Below, in pieces: positions 1-9,282 of a stretch of DNA of 64,000 bases. Below the pieces are notes generated by a model that saw only the letters and a list, made by a program, of their open reading frames with translations, was not told where the DNA came from and ran no database searches. The stretch is from Rhizobium sp. CIAT894 (GTDB lineage: Bacteria > Pseudomonadota > Alphaproteobacteria > Rhizobiales > Rhizobiaceae), in contig NZ_CP020947.1 in NCBI RefSeq assembly GCF_000172795.2, positions 3,624,501-3,688,500 of the forward strand. The letters are read 5' to 3'. The position numbers and the translations under genes are program-made. The stretch's first letter is position 1, and each line of letters starts with the position of its first letter.

Positions 1-371
1 GACTGATCGCCGATTACCTCGCCGGCCGACCGGTTGCTTCACGTGCGGGAACGGAAGTTCACGGCCGCGACCTCGGGCGGGCGGTACGTCTGATGCTGGA
101 GACGGAAAGCAACCGCATCTCCGGCGAGATTTTCAATGTCTCGGACATCGCCCTCGACACCAGCGATATTCTGTCCTTCATCCGCCGTCAGACGGGCTGT
201 CGGCATTCGCTGCCGAGCCCCGCCGACAAGACAGCGCTCGCTGCAATGAGCGCGGCGAAAATCCGTGCGCTCGGCTGGGTGCCCGGCGGGACTCCTCTGT
301 TCGAGGAAACGATGCAACGGCTGGCCGTTGCGCAGCCGCAATCTTTCGCGCCTATTCCGCATCGGCAATGA
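1..371 (+). CDS. NAD-dependent epimerase/dehydratase, C-terminal part (5' end outside window)
   Basis: The reading frame is open from the window edge (first full codon at base 3) to a TGA at 369-371. It encodes the last ~122 residues of a short-chain sugar epimerase/dehydratase. Recognisable parts are a VHGRDLGRAVRLML stretch and a GEIFNVSD motif followed by an IxALGW-type end, which is typical of the substrate-binding lobe of extended SDR proteins. The Rossmann motif lies outside the window, so substrate and full length are unknown. It reads toward the folate gene 124 bases downstream. A separate N-terminal epimerase-like fragment lies at 23656, but I cannot show that the two are related. 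Confidence 0.7.
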   Translation, partial: LIADYLAGRPVASRAGTEVHGRDLGRAVRLMLETESNRISGEIFNVSDIALDTSDILSFIRRQTGCRHSLPSPADKTALAAMSAAKIRALGWVPGGTPLFEETMQRLAVAQPQSFAPIPHRQ

Positions 372-494
372 TGGCGGGTTTCCTAATCCGCACCCGCCAC
401 GGCGCGAAGTGGGTGCGGTGCTGTCGCAGCCGGCATTGCATCGAACACTGAGCCGTCTATGCTTGCCCGACCTTTCTGATATCCGGCCGATCGA

Positions 495-1082
495 ATGACC
501 GCTAGAGAATTGAAAGCGCAGTTGCGCAATGAACGGCTGTCCGCTCGCGACGCTATTTCCTCCGAGAACCGCGCGGCCAAAAGCGTGGCAATGGCCGATC
601 ATGCCGGCGAGGCCGTCGGCTTTGCGCCGGGCACGATCGTCTCCGGCTTCCTGCCGATCCGTTCGGAGGCCGATCTCAGGCCGCTCATGATGCGGTTTGC
701 CGCGCGCGGCGCACGGCTCTGCGTGCCGGCGATCCTCGACAAGCAGACGATCGTCTTTCGCGAATTGGCGGAAGGCGCGCCACTCATCGAGACCGGCTTC
801 GGCACCGTGGGTCCTGGAGCCGATGCCGCCATTCTCGACCCGGAGATCTTGCTGGTGCCGCTTTCGGCCTTCGATGCCAGAGGCCATCGTATCGGCTATG
901 GCGCCGGCTATTACGACCGCGCCATCAGCCGTCTCAGGCAAAAAGGCCTGCATCCGAAGCTGATCGGCATTGCATTCGACTGCCAGGAAGTGGCACATGT
1001 GCCCAATGAGCCGCACGACATAAGCCTGGATGCCATCCTGACAGAAAGCGGCCTTCGCTTTTTTGCCTCTTGGATTGGATAG
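495..1082 (+). CDS. fau: 5-formyltetrahydrofolate cyclo-ligase
   Basis: Encodes 195 residues of the YgfA/Fau family, which converts 5-formyl-THF to 5,10-methenyl-THF with ATP in cytosolic one-carbon metabolism. Family marks are an N-terminal Arg/Lys-rich helix (LKAQLRNERLSARDA), SGFLPIRSEADLRPL in the middle, and the strongly conserved GYGAGYYDRAI motif near residue 140, which lines the folate/ATP site. Length fits the family. The next gene starts only 3 bases after the stop, so the two are probably cotranscribed. In many proteobacteria this gene follows 6S RNA and zapA; here those lie 23 kb away (see findings). Confidence 0.93.
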   Translation: MTARELKAQLRNERLSARDAISSENRAAKSVAMADHAGEAVGFAPGTIVSGFLPIRSEADLRPLMMRFAARGARLCVPAILDKQTIVFRELAEGAPLIETGFGTVGPGADAAILDPEILLVPLSAFDARGHRIGYGAGYYDRAISRLRQKGLHPKLIGIAFDCQEVAHVPNEPHDISLDAILTESGLRFFASWIG

Positions 1083-1085
1083 GGA

Positions 1086-1910
1086 ATGCGGCTGCTTTTT
1101 CTGGGTGACATGGTCGGCAAGACGGGACGCACGGCGGTCTGGGACCGCCTTCCCGGCCTGATCTCTGACCTCAAGCTCGATTTCGTCGTCGTCAACGGCG
1201 AGAATGCCGCCGGCGGCTTCGGCATCACCGAAGACATCTTTCTGGAAACGATCAATGCCGGCGCCGACGTGGTGACGACAGGCAATCACGTCTGGGACCA
1301 GAAGGAAGCCGTTGCCTTTGCCGGGCGCCACGATCAATTCCTGCGGCCGGCCAACTATCCGCAAGGCACGCCCGGACGCGGCTCCGGTCTTTTCTATGCC
1401 AGGAACGGCGCGCGCGTGCTCGTCGCCAACGTCATGGGCCGGGTCTTCATGCATCCGGAACTCGATGACCCCTTCAAATCAGCGGAAGTGATCCTCGCCG
1501 CCTGCCCGCTCAAGGAGCAGGCCGATGCAATCATCTTCGATTTCCACGCGGAGGCGACCAGCGAGAAACAATGCTTCGGCCATTTCGTCGACGGCCGCGC
1601 CAGTTTCGTCGTCGGCACCCACACGCATGTTCCGACGGCCGATGCTCAGATCCTGAACGGCGGCACCGCCTATCTGTCGGATGCGGGCATGTGCGGCGAC
1701 TACGACTCCTCCCTCGGCATGGATAAGGAAGAGCCGCTGAACCGCTTCATCTCCAAAATGCCGAAGGGCCGCATGGAAGCGGCGAACGGCCCCGCGACGA
1801 TCTGCGGCGTCGGCGTGGAGATTTCCGATAGAACCGGATTGGCCGAAAAGATCGCGCCGCTTCGGCTCGGACCGCGGCTCGCCGAAACGGTGCCGGAATT
1901 CTGGCGGTAG
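1086..1910 (+). CDS. YmdB-family metallophosphoesterase (TIGR00282 type)
   Basis: Encodes 274 residues of the calcineurin-like family related to Bacillus YmdB, for which 2',3'-cyclic nucleotide phosphodiesterase activity is known. Metal-site motifs are visible in order: FLGDMVGKTGR at the N terminus, VNGENAAGGFG near residue 40, TGNHVWD near residue 65 and VGTHTHVPTAD near residue 180. It starts 3 bases after the folate cyclo-ligase stop, so the two form a tight pair, an arrangement common in Rhizobiales. The in vivo role in rhizobia is not known to me; RNA turnover or signalling is inference from the family. Confidence 0.9.
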   Translation: MRLLFLGDMVGKTGRTAVWDRLPGLISDLKLDFVVVNGENAAGGFGITEDIFLETINAGADVVTTGNHVWDQKEAVAFAGRHDQFLRPANYPQGTPGRGSGLFYARNGARVLVANVMGRVFMHPELDDPFKSAEVILAACPLKEQADAIIFDFHAEATSEKQCFGHFVDGRASFVVGTHTHVPTADAQILNGGTAYLSDAGMCGDYDSSLGMDKEEPLNRFISKMPKGRMEAANGPATICGVGVEISDRTGLAEKIAPLRLGPRLAETVPEFWR

Positions 1911-2017
1911 AGCCTTTCCGCAACACGCAAATGTGAGCATCCCTGGTCTGGACCACTGCGACCTCATGCCGCATCCTCCCGCCGCCAAGTCAAAGTGATG
2001 GAGCGCCGGAGGGTGGC

Positions 2018-2863
2018 ATGAAGCCGCAATATCTTGTTCTCGCTATCGCATGCCTTGCGGCCTTCGCCGCGCCAGCTTCAGCCGGAGCAGAGGAACAGCG
2101 AGCACCCGCCAGCCAGTGCCAGGCAATCGCGCAGAATACGCCCAAGGCGACCTTCGCTAGCTTTTCCGGCGCGGCACCGTTGACGCCTGCCGTCTCCGAG
2201 GGCGAAGACGTCAAATTGACCTTCCTCGGCCATTCCACCTTCGAGATCGAAACCGCCGGCGGCATCGTCATCGCGACAGACTATAACGGCTGGTACAGGC
2301 CAGCGACGATGCCCGATGTCGTGACCATGAACAAGGCGCACACGACCCATTTCACCTTGACGCCCGATCCCGACATCAAACATGTTCTGCATGGCTGGAG
2401 CGATGTTCCGGGCGCAAAGGCCGAGATCAAACTCGTCATCGGCGATGCCTATATTCGCAATGTCCCGACGGATATCCGCTTCAGCTATGGCCTTGGCGGC
2501 TCGCAGGAGAACGGCAATTCCATCTTCATTTTCGAAATCGCCGGTCTCTGCATCGGCCATCTCGGCCACCTTCACTATGAGCTGACAGACGCCCATTACA
2601 TCGAGATCGGCCGCCTCGACGTCGTCATGGTCCCGGTCGATGGCGGCCTGACCATGGGCGCCGACAGCATGAGCCGCGTCATCAAGCGGCTACGCTCGTC
2701 GTTGATTTTACCGATGCACCGGCGCGGCCCGCCGGTCGAGGCCTTCGTCTCGATGTTCGGCAAGGATTTCGACATCGCCAATGCCCCCGATGACAGCATC
2801 ACCGTCTCCCTGCGCACGCTGCCGAAAAAGCCTCTGATCTATGTCATGAAGGGTGTGCAGTAA
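2018..2863 (+). CDS. Exported metallo-beta-lactamase-fold hydrolase (UlaG/UPF0173-like)
   Basis: Encodes 281 residues with a clear signal peptide (MKPQYLVLAIACLAAF followed by APASAGA), so the product is probably periplasmic. The fold is indicated by TFLGHSTFEIE near residue 68, a TDYNGWY turn, GHLGHLHYEL near residue 180 and LPMHRRGP near residue 230, matching the beta-lactamase-superfamily layout of UlaG-like hydrolases. The usual HxHxDH metal motif is altered to KAHTTHFT, so one metal position may be lost or use other ligands. The substrate is unknown. It stands alone, with a 107-base gap upstream and a convergent gene 30 bases downstream. Confidence 0.8.
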   Translation: MKPQYLVLAIACLAAFAAPASAGAEEQRAPASQCQAIAQNTPKATFASFSGAAPLTPAVSEGEDVKLTFLGHSTFEIETAGGIVIATDYNGWYRPATMPDVVTMNKAHTTHFTLTPDPDIKHVLHGWSDVPGAKAEIKLVIGDAYIRNVPTDIRFSYGLGGSQENGNSIFIFEIAGLCIGHLGHLHYELTDAHYIEIGRLDVVMVPVDGGLTMGADSMSRVIKRLRSSLILPMHRRGPPVEAFVSMFGKDFDIANAPDDSITVSLRTLPKKPLIYVMKGVQ

Positions 2864-2893
2864 AAGGCCGGCTGCTTTTCCCAGCTCCACACA

Positions 2894-3397
2894 TCAAGCG
2901 AACTGCAGGTGACGTCTGATGCCGACATCCGGCATCTTGTCGTCGTCGAGATTGGCCTTGGCGATCTCCCAGCCGAATTTCAGCTTGTTGCCTGTGGAAA
3001 CCCAGATCTCGGCATCGTCGACATGAAGGGCAAGCATGGTGAGCTTTGGATCCTGCTTGCCGCCGTCATACCAGGCCGCGACGATCGAACTCCAATACTC
3101 CTCGATCTTGGCAGGGTCGGGACGCACGTCGATCCTACCGGCAAGGCAGGCGTGATAGTCGTGATCCTTACCGATAACGCAGAAATGCGCCCGGCTGCCA
3201 GGCTTTATGGCCCGCACGATATCGGCATCGATCTTGGTATAGAACCAGATCGTGTTGGTGGTGGGATCGGCATGCGGCGCCATCGGCTGCATGTGCATAT
3301 CAAGCCCGGAAATTCCGAGCATGCCGGCATGAACATCGTTGACCTGATCCCAGAGCTGACGTGCTGGCTGTTCCTGCGCATCGCTGATACTTGCCAT
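2894..3397 (-). CDS. Pyridoxamine 5'-phosphate oxidase-family flavin-binding protein (general stress protein 26-like)
   Basis: Encodes 167 residues of the split-barrel FMN-binding family. Visible marks are an N-terminal helix with ARQLWDQV, GMLGISG, the core NTIWFYTKIDADIVRAI (bases of the flavin-binding barrel) and a C-terminal EIWVSTGNKLKFGWEIAKA. It resembles the small stress proteins of the GsiB/YdaG group rather than true PdxH, lacking the longer PdxH C terminus. The ribosome site AAAGGA lies 6 bases before the ATG. A promoter matching the EcfG general-stress consensus lies 33 bases upstream of the start (listed separately), which supports a stress role. Confidence 0.85.
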   Translation of the reverse strand: MASISDAQEQPARQLWDQVNDVHAGMLGISGLDMHMQPMAPHADPTTNTIWFYTKIDADIVRAIKPGSRAHFCVIGKDHDYHACLAGRIDVRPDPAKIEEYWSSIVAAWYDGGKQDPKLTMLALHVDDAEIWVSTGNKLKFGWEIAKANLDDDKMPDVGIRRHLQFA

Positions 3398-3429
3398 GAG
3401 CGTTCCTTTCCGTTGGATGGAGTTCTTGA

Positions 3430-3454
3430 AACGTCATCCCCTCACCTTTGTTCC
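3430..3454 (-). promoter_or_regulatory. EcfG (RpoE2-type) general stress response promoter
   Basis: On the minus strand the sequence reads GGAAC (3454-3450), 16 bases, then CGTT (3433-3430). This matches the alphaproteobacterial EcfG consensus GGAAC-N16/17-cGTT exactly. The predicted start of transcription, about 6-8 bases further on, leaves a short leader of about 25 bases before the ATG at 3397. Confidence 0.75.
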
Positions 3455-3536
3455 AAACTGCTTTTTCCTTGAACGGGTGCCGTTTCGCTCTTATAAGGCG
3501 GCCCATTCCGAACAATGAGACGTGAACAGGGGTGCC

Positions 3537-4283
3537 ATGGCTGGCCATTCACAGTTTAAAAACATCATGCACCGCAAGGGCCGTCAGGATGCCGTGCGGT
3601 CGAAAATGTTCTCCAAGCTTGCGCGCGAAATCACCGTTGCCGCCAAGGCCGGCCTGCCCGACCCGACGATGAATGCCCGTCTTCGCCTGGCGATCCAGAA
3701 CGCCAAGGCCCAGTCCATGCCGAAGGACAATATCGACCGCGCCATCAAGAAGGCAGCCGGCGCAGACGGCGAAAACTACGACGAAGTCCGCTATGAGGGC
3801 TACGGCCCCGGCGGCACCGCGATTATCGTCGAAGCTCTGACCGACAACCGCAACCGCACCGCCTCCAACGTCCGTTCGATCTTCACCAAGGCCGGGGGAG
3901 CGCTTGGCGAAACCGGTTCTGTTTCCTTCTCCTTCGACCATGTCGGCGAAATCACCTACAAGCTTTCCGTCGGCGACGCCGACAAGGTAATGGAAGCCGC
4001 GATCGAAGCCGGCGCCGACGACGTCGAGACCGACGACGACGGCCACTATATCACCTGCGGTTTTGAGGCCCTCGGCGAAGTGTCGAAGGCGCTGGAAGTA
4101 AGCCTCGGCGAAGCCGAAACCGTCAAAGCCGTCTGGCGCGCCCAGAACAACGTGCCGGTGGACGAGGAAAAGGCTCAGTCGCTGATGAAACTCATCGACA
4201 GCCTGGAAGATGATGACGACGTGCAGAACGTCTATTCCAACTTCGAGGTTTCGGAAGAAGTTCTGGCGAAGCTCTCGGCCTGA
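3537..4283 (+). CDS. yebC: YebC/PmpR-family transcription/translation factor
   Basis: Encodes 248 residues beginning [19 protein letters not shown], the signature start of the YebC family, followed by [13 protein letters not shown] and [18 protein letters not shown]. The acidic C-terminal region ([15 protein letters not shown]) is also typical. YebC proteins bind DNA in some bacteria, and recent work links them to relief of ribosome stalling; which applies here is not visible. A GTG 15 bases upstream is in frame, but the ATG at 3537 matches the family start. In many alphaproteobacteria yebC lies near ruvCAB, as here (4 kb upstream of ruvC). A terminator follows. Confidence 0.96.
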   Translation: MAGHSQFKNIMHRKGRQDAVRSKMFSKLAREITVAAKAGLPDPTMNARLRLAIQNAKAQSMPKDNIDRAIKKAAGADGENYDEVRYEGYGPGGTAIIVEALTDNRNRTASNVRSIFTKAGGALGETGSVSFSFDHVGEITYKLSVGDADKVMEAAIEAGADDVETDDDGHYITCGFEALGEVSKALEVSLGEAETVKAVWRAQNNVPVDEEKAQSLMKLIDSLEDDDDVQNVYSNFEVSEEVLAKLSA

Positions 4284-4307
4284 TTTTTCCGGACAAGCGC
4301 ATTAGAA

Positions 4308-4335
4308 AACCCGGCCATGACGCCGGGTTTTTCTG
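4308..4335 (+). terminator. Rho-independent terminator after yebC
   Basis: Perfect 8-bp stem AACCCGGC / GCCGGGTT (4308-4315 and 4322-4329) with a 6-base loop, running into a T tract. Confidence 0.85.
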
Positions 4336-4358
4336 TTTTCGGGATGCAGTCTGCAATG

Positions 4359-5360
4359 CTACACGGCGGCCCGCGTGAAGTTTCCCAGCCCCGCAAACAG
4401 TTCCACCGATTTCAGCCGCGCCTCGATGTCGTGGATCGGCATCGAGATGATCACCTCATCGGCCTGCGTTTCGTTGAGAAACTCCGTCAGCTTCGCCTCC
4501 GCCGTCTTCGGCGACCCCACCACCGCACAACGCAGCGTGTGCTCGACGTTCATCTTCTCCATCGGCGACCAGAAGCCCTCCATATCGGTTACAGGGCGCG
4601 GGAATGGCCCGCGGACATTGCGGCGCAGGTTGACGAACTGCTGCTGGGCAGAGGTGAAATTGTATTGCGCCTCCCCGTCCGTTTCCGCCACCGCACCCAT
4701 GACGCCGACCATCACATAGGGCTTGTCGAGCGTTGCCGAAGGCTGAAAACGGTCGCGGTAGATCGCGATGGCGTCGAGCAACATGTCGGGCGCGAAATGC
4801 GAGGCGAAGGCATAGGGAAGCCCGAGCATGGCGGCGAGCTGGGCGCTGTAGAGGCTGGAGCCGAGCAGCCAGATCGGAATATGCGAGCCATTGCCGGGAA
4901 CCGCGAGGATCGCCTGATTCTCGACCGGCGTGCCGAGCAGTTGCTGCAGTTCGACCACGTCGTTCGGGAAGCTGTTGGCGCCGGCCTCGAGGTTGCGCCG
5001 CAGCGCCTGAGCAGTGTGCATGTCCGTTCCCGGCGCTCGCCCGAGGCCGAGATCGACGCGGCCGGGAAAGAGCGCCTCCAGCGTGCCGAACTGCTCGGCG
5101 ATGACGAGCGGCGAATGATTGGGCAGCATAATGCCGCCGGAGCCGACACGGATGCGCGTTGTCGCGGCCCCGACGTGACCGATGACGACTGATGTGGCAG
5201 CACTGGCAACGCCCGGCATGCCGTGATGTTCGGCGAGCCAGAAGCGCTTATAACCGAACTCCTCGGCCTTGCGAGCCATCCGTGCCGAACTATCGAGAGA
5301 CTGGCGGACGCTGCTGCCTTCGGCAACGGGGGAAAGGTCGAGTATGGAGAAGGGAACCAT
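4359..5360 (-). CDS. LLM-class flavin-dependent oxidoreductase (luciferase-like, group 1)
   Basis: Encodes 333 residues of the bacterial luciferase-like monooxygenase superfamily. Markers are [12 protein letters not shown] at the start, [12 protein letters not shown] near residue 42, [19 protein letters not shown] near residue 75 and [11 protein letters not shown] near residue 105. These identify the F420/FMN TIM-barrel group often annotated as luciferase family oxidoreductase group 1. The substrate cannot be read from sequence; it uses reduced flavin. It is a single gene convergent with yebC, with the yebC terminator between them. Confidence 0.88.
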   Translation of the reverse strand: MVPFSILDLSPVAEGSSVRQSLDSSARMARKAEEFGYKRFWLAEHHGMPGVASAATSVVIGHVGAATTRIRVGSGGIMLPNHSPLVIAEQFGTLEALFPGRVDLGLGRAPGTDMHTAQALRRNLEAGANSFPNDVVELQQLLGTPVENQAILAVPGNGSHIPIWLLGSSLYSAQLAAMLGLPYAFASHFAPDMLLDAIAIYRDRFQPSATLDKPYVMVGVMGAVAETDGEAQYNFTSAQQQFVNLRRNVRGPFPRPVTDMEGFWSPMEKMNVEHTLRCAVVGSPKTAEAKLTEFLNETQADEVIISMPIHDIEARLKSVELFAGLGNFTRAAV

Positions 5361-5437
5361 GGGGAACCTGCCGGGCAGTTTGAAGAATGCCGTCTATGTA
5401 GGTTGCCGTCCCTGCCATACCAAACCATGCACGCAAC

Positions 5438-5467
5438 AAAAAGGGCCGCGCGAGCGCGACCCTTTTC
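5438..5467 (-). terminator. Terminator downstream of the 5.5-7.8 kb chemoreceptor gene
   Basis: On the minus strand a GC-rich hairpin with AAAAGGG / CCCTTTT outer arms (5438-5445 and 5460-5466) and an inner GCGC stem ends in a run of T. It lies about 20 bases past the chemoreceptor stop. Confidence 0.7.
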
Positions 5468-5486
5468 AACCGTCGGAAACCACGGC

Positions 5487-7802
5487 TTAGCGGTGACGGC
5501 GCAGCACATGCACCTCGGCGCTTTGCTGGTGATGGCCTTGCGGCAGGGTGAAATTGCCGAGCTGGCGATCCATTTCCAAGGCCTCCGTGGCCAGCCGGTG
5601 GATCGCCTCCGTTGTTTCCTCGACCATCGAGGCATTCTGCTGCGTCATCGCGTCGAGTTCGGCGACGGCGCTGTTGATCTCCCGCAGCGTATTGGCCTCC
5701 TCGCGGGTCGCACCCATGATCTCGTTGATTTGTCCGTTGATCGCCTCGACATGCGCGCCGATGCCGGTCAGCGCAACGCCGGCCTTTTCCACAAGCGCCA
5801 CGCCGCTTTCGACCTCATGCGTCGATTTCTGCAGCAGGCTGGAGATTTCCTTCGCCGCACTCGACGAGCGTTGAGCGAGTTCGCGCACTTCCATGGCGAC
5901 GACAGCGAAGCCCTTGCCGGATTCACCGGCGCGCGCCGCCTCGACGCCGGCATTGAGTGCCAGGAGGTTGGTCTGGAAAGCGATGTCGTCGATGACCGAG
6001 ATGATCGTGTTGATCTGGCGCGAAGAGGTCTGGATCGCCTCCATCGCTGCGATCGTCTCGCGCATGATCTGGCCGGAGCCGGTCGTCTCCTTCTTGGCAT
6101 CGCGGGCGATGCGCTCGGCCTGTTCGGCCCGCTCGATCTGCTGGCGGACGGACTGGGTGATGGCGCTGATCGCATTCGCCGTCTCGGTGATCGAGCCGGC
6201 CTGGCGCTCGGTGCGCCCGGCAAGCTCATCGGCGCCGGTGCGCATCTCCTCGGAGCCGGCGCGCACCGCCATCGAGTTGCCGCCGATTGCGGTCATGGTT
6301 TCGCTCAGCGTCGCGAGCGCTTCGTTGAAATTGATGCGCAGGCTTTCAAGCTCGTTCGGGAAGCGAGTATCGATCTGATAGGCGAGATCGCCGCTGGCAA
6401 GATGATGCAGGCCCTCGTCGATCGCCTCGACCACCCGCTGCAGCGTCTTCGCCTCAGCCTCGCGCTCCGCCAGATTCTGCTGGCGGTCCTGCTCGGCCTG
6501 CAGACGCGTCTCTTCGCTGGCGGCTTCGAGTTCGCGGCTTTCGATCAGCGACTGGCGGAAACGAGCGAGCGCATTCGCCATCGTGCCGATCTCGTCCTTG
6601 CGGTTCAGACTGCCGATCTCGCTGTCGAGCTTGCCGTCGGCGACGTCACGGGTGACGCCGGCAAGCCGCGCAAGCGGTGAAAACAGGAAATTGGTCACGA
6701 GGCCGGTAGCAACCGCCATGACGACGAGCACGCCGATGCCGATCATCGTCAGCAAAGTGGCGATCTCGATCGAGCCGGCATTGAGCTCGCTCAGCAGCAC
6801 GCTCTCGACCGCGAGGAAGCGGTCGCCGCGATAGTCGATGCCGCGGACATAAGCGCGGGCCGGCCCGTCCGCCCTGTCGAAATCGGCAACCGTCATCGCC
6901 GAACTGGCAAGCGCGTCCTTGATGAAGCTGAAGGGAGCCGCATCGAGCATCGCAAGCTTGCCGCTCTGGTCGAGACCGACGGCCGAGCCGTCGGCGGAGA
7001 CGATCGCCGCCCGCGCCGTGCTGCCCTGAACGATGCCCTTGCCAAGGATACCGGTGACAATGTCGTCGCGCACCCTGAATAGGAAGATGCCCTTGGCCGC
7101 CCCGAGCTTGACGATCGGCACGGCATAAAAGATCGCCGACTTGCCGCTGGCGGCATCGACACGCAGGCCGGAAAAGCCTGTCGGCGCGGCGTCATCGGTC
7201 GCCTTGGCAGTGTTCTCGATTGCCTTGGCGAAAGCGATGCCGGCGCCGGTCGCCTTCCAGGCGTCCGACTTCAGGTTCTCGGCGAAGTCATCCTGCTTCT
7301 TGTAGGAATAGAGGACCGTACCGTCGAGATCGGCAATCAACAGATCGCTGAAGGCGGTATCCTCGAGGTCGCGGGCAACTTCGCCCTGTGTCTGCTCATG
7401 GTTCGAATAATAGAAACCGCTCGGCCCTTCGGGTTTCATCAGCTTCTCGCGCTGGTCGGCCGGGTTTGGATTGCCCGTGATGAAAACCTTCTTCAGCTCG
7501 CCGCGGGCATCGCCGGAAGTTTTCTGGATGGTCTTCCAGCCGCTCTTCAGGCTGGTGATCGACATCTGCAGCGCTTCGATGCGCGCGATGGAATTCGCCT
7601 GGTTTTCAAGCTGCGTCAGCTGGTCCTGCAGCATGTCGCCGCGAAAGATCAGCACACTTTCCTTGGCCTTCAGCGCCTGCTCGTCGGAGATCCGGCTGCT
7701 GGCGAAATAGGCAAGCACGTCGATCACGGCAATCGACAGCACGGTCAGCAGAATGAATGTGGCAATGACCTTGAAGGACAGGGACTGAAATCTCTGAGCC
7801 AT
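5487..7802 (-). CDS. Methyl-accepting chemotaxis protein
   Basis: Encodes 771 residues. A first membrane helix lies at about residues 12-33, followed by a large periplasmic sensor region of ~310 residues. A second membrane helix ([17 protein letters not shown]) lies near residue 350. Next come one or two HAMP segments ([16 protein letters not shown] and a second around residue 470), then the cytoplasmic signalling coiled coil. The CheW/CheA-binding tip reads [18 protein letters not shown], then [17 protein letters not shown]. The double HAMP and large sensor resemble the rhizobial McpZ/McpY type. The ligand is unknown. It stands alone, far from the che cluster at 48-57 kb, with its own terminator. 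Confidence 0.93.
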   Translation of the reverse strand: MAQRFQSLSFKVIATFILLTVLSIAVIDVLAYFASSRISDEQALKAKESVLIFRGDMLQDQLTQLENQANSIARIEALQMSITSLKSGWKTIQKTSGDARGELKKVFITGNPNPADQREKLMKPEGPSGFYYSNHEQTQGEVARDLEDTAFSDLLIADLDGTVLYSYKKQDDFAENLKSDAWKATGAGIAFAKAIENTAKATDDAAPTGFSGLRVDAASGKSAIFYAVPIVKLGAAKGIFLFRVRDDIVTGILGKGIVQGSTARAAIVSADGSAVGLDQSGKLAMLDAAPFSFIKDALASSAMTVADFDRADGPARAYVRGIDYRGDRFLAVESVLLSELNAGSIEIATLLTMIGIGVLVVMAVATGLVTNFLFSPLARLAGVTRDVADGKLDSEIGSLNRKDEIGTMANALARFRQSLIESRELEAASEETRLQAEQDRQQNLAEREAEAKTLQRVVEAIDEGLHHLASGDLAYQIDTRFPNELESLRINFNEALATLSETMTAIGGNSMAVRAGSEEMRTGADELAGRTERQAGSITETANAISAITQSVRQQIERAEQAERIARDAKKETTGSGQIMRETIAAMEAIQTSSRQINTIISVIDDIAFQTNLLALNAGVEAARAGESGKGFAVVAMEVRELAQRSSSAAKEISSLLQKSTHEVESGVALVEKAGVALTGIGAHVEAINGQINEIMGATREEANTLREINSAVAELDAMTQQNASMVEETTEAIHRLATEALEMDRQLGNFTLPQGHHQQSAEVHVLRRHR

Positions 7803-7986
7803 GTGCGACGAACCCCTTCTGACACACCTGCCGGCGTGGGCACGCGGCGCATGCCTGATCGACCGATCTTTAAACAGAACATCAGGGGCTTATCTCCTTG
7901 CGACATGAGACCCCCTTCGTATTTGACATTAGAATTCAAGCATCTGTTTTAATTCCCGGTAAATGGAGCGACGTAAATCGCGGCAT

Positions 7987-8001
7987 GTTTTTGTTTTGTT
8001 C
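7987..8001 (+). promoter_or_regulatory. Near-consensus LexA (SOS) box upstream of ruvC
   Basis: GTTT-N7-GTTC, one mismatch from the alphaproteobacterial LexA site GTTC-N7-GTTC, lies 44 bases before the ruvC ATG. ruvC is a usual LexA target in this class. Confidence 0.5.
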
Positions 8002-8044
8002 ACATATCGATGGCAGTTATTTCGCAATCGCTATAGGTTGAACC

Positions 8045-8554
8045 ATGCAAAATACGATTCGCATCGTCGGCATCGATCCCGGACTTCGCCGCACCGGCTG
8101 GGGAATCATCGATACGGTGGGCAATTCCCTGAAATTCGTGGCTTCCGGCACGGTGACGTCAGATGGCGACATGGATCTCGCCTCCCGTCTCTGCCAGTTG
8201 CATGACGGCCTGGCTGAGGTCGTCCACGCTTACAAGCCGGATGAAGCCGCCGTCGAACAGACCTTCGTCAACAAGGATGCGGTGGCGACCCTCAAGCTCG
8301 GCCAGGCCCGCGGCATCGCCATGCTGGTGCCGGCGCGCGCCGGGCTGCACGTTTCAGAATATGCCCCGAATGCCGTGAAGAAGGCCGTCATCGGCGTCGG
8401 CCACGGCGAAAAACATCAGATTCACATGATGTTGAAGATCCTGATGCCAAAAGTCGAATTCAAGGGCGACGACGCCGCCGACGCGCTGGCGATCGCCATC
8501 TGCCATGCGCACAATCGCGGCAGCAACCGGATGCGACAGGCGCTGGCCGGCTAG
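8045..8554 (+). CDS. ruvC: Crossover junction endodeoxyribonuclease RuvC
   Basis: Encodes 169 residues. RuvC cleaves Holliday junctions in concert with the RuvAB motor. Catalytic acidic positions are seen in family context: [13 protein letters not shown] (first Asp), [10 protein letters not shown] (Glu), and [14 protein letters not shown] near the C terminus (last Asp pair). Length and start ([13 protein letters not shown]) fit the family. ruvA is normally immediately downstream, but here a toxin-antitoxin pair separates them. A near-consensus LexA box lies upstream and an exact one just downstream. Confidence 0.97.
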   Translation: MQNTIRIVGIDPGLRRTGWGIIDTVGNSLKFVASGTVTSDGDMDLASRLCQLHDGLAEVVHAYKPDEAAVEQTFVNKDAVATLKLGQARGIAMLVPARAGLHVSEYAPNAVKKAVIGVGHGEKHQIHMMLKILMPKVEFKGDDAADALAIAICHAHNRGSNRMRQALAG

Positions 8555-8557
8555 CCT

Positions 8558-8572
8558 GTTCTTGACTTGTTC
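8558..8572 (+). promoter_or_regulatory. Exact LexA (SOS) box in the ruvC-vapB gap
   Basis: GTTC (8558-8561), 7 bases TTGACTT, GTTC (8569-8572) matches the alphaproteobacterial LexA operator exactly. The spacer contains TTGACT (8562-8567), which could be a -35 element, so LexA would block the promoter. It lies 4 bases after the ruvC stop and 37 bases before vapB. Confidence 0.7.
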
Positions 8573-8586
8573 CCATTCGATGATAA

Positions 8587-8607
8587 GTAATACCTGGGAG
8601 GTATTAC
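8587..8607 (+). promoter_or_regulatory. Palindromic operator overlapping the vapB ribosome binding site
   Basis: Perfect inverted repeat GTAATACCT / AGGTATTAC (9-bp arms, 3-base centre) ends 2 bases before the vapB ATG. It contains the Shine-Dalgarno GGAGG. This is where VapB-type antitoxins typically bind for autoregulation. Confidence 0.65.
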
Positions 8608-8608
8608 C

Positions 8609-8872
8609 ATGCGCGTGACGGAAAAGGGCCAGGTGACGATTCCCAAGAACATCCGGGACCGCTTGAAGATCGGGCCGGGATCCGAGGTAGATTTCGTTGC
8701 CGATGAAAAGGGTGCCCGCTTGGTTGTTCTATCCAGCAGGATGGAGCCGTCGCAGGACGATTTTGAATCCTGGCTCGGCAGCATGAGCGGGACCCTCGAC
8801 ACCGGCGGCATGACGACCGACGAATTCATGGAATGGTTGAGAGGACCACGTGATGACCTCGGTCCTCGTTGA
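8609..8872 (+). CDS. vapB: AbrB/VapB-type antitoxin
   Basis: Encodes 87 residues. The N-terminal half is a swapped-hairpin AbrB/MazE DNA-binding domain (MRVTEKGQVTIPKNIRDRL, GPGSEVDFV). The C-terminal ~35 residues ([13 protein letters not shown]) would wrap the toxin. The stop overlaps the toxin gene start, the normal coupling of type II systems. It binds DNA and neutralises the PIN toxin encoded next. The location between ruvC and ruvA is unusual. Confidence 0.9.
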   Translation: MRVTEKGQVTIPKNIRDRLKIGPGSEVDFVADEKGARLVVLSSRMEPSQDDFESWLGSMSGTLDTGGMTTDEFMEWLRGPRDDLGPR

Positions 8873-9269
8873 TACGAACATTTTCATCGATATATTCGGG
8901 CCGGACAATCCTTTCAGGGAATGGTCCGTGCGGGCATTGAGCGCATTGCGTCCAGATTCGCAATTCGTCATGACACCCGTTGTTTGGGCAGAGCTGGCAA
9001 GCATGACCCCGCGCGAGGAAGCCCTTGCATTTCTGCTGTCGCGGTTAAATCTGGTCCGCGAGGCCCTGCCGTTTTCCGCCGCTTACCGGGCCGGCATGGC
9101 ACATGCGCAGTACCGGAGGAGCGGCGGCCTGCGCGAGCGTACTCTGCCGGATTTTTTCATCGGTGCGCACGCCCTCGTTCGATCGCATCGCCTTCTGACG
9201 CGCGATGGCGCGCGCTACCGCTCTTATTTCCCGGAATTGGACATCATTTCTCCCGAAACGCACCCTTGA
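8853..9269 (+). CDS. vapC: PIN-domain ribonuclease toxin (VapC)
   Basis: Encodes 138 residues. PIN catalytic acids are in place: [13 protein letters not shown] (first Asp), VVWAELAS (Glu), [10 protein letters not shown] (Asp) and LLTRDGARY (Asp). VapC toxins cut tRNA or rRNA when freed from VapB. The ATG at 8853 is preceded by an in-frame GTG at 8850; either gives a 20-23 base overlap with vapB. The stop lies only 13 bases before ruvA, so any transcript from upstream must cross vapBC to reach ruvAB. All active-site residues are intact, so the toxin is probably functional. Confidence 0.9.
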   Translation: MTSVLVDTNIFIDIFGPDNPFREWSVRALSALRPDSQFVMTPVVWAELASMTPREEALAFLLSRLNLVREALPFSAAYRAGMAHAQYRRSGGLRERTLPDFFIGAHALVRSHRLLTRDGARYRSYFPELDIISPETHP

Positions 9270-9282
9270 GAGACCACACCCC

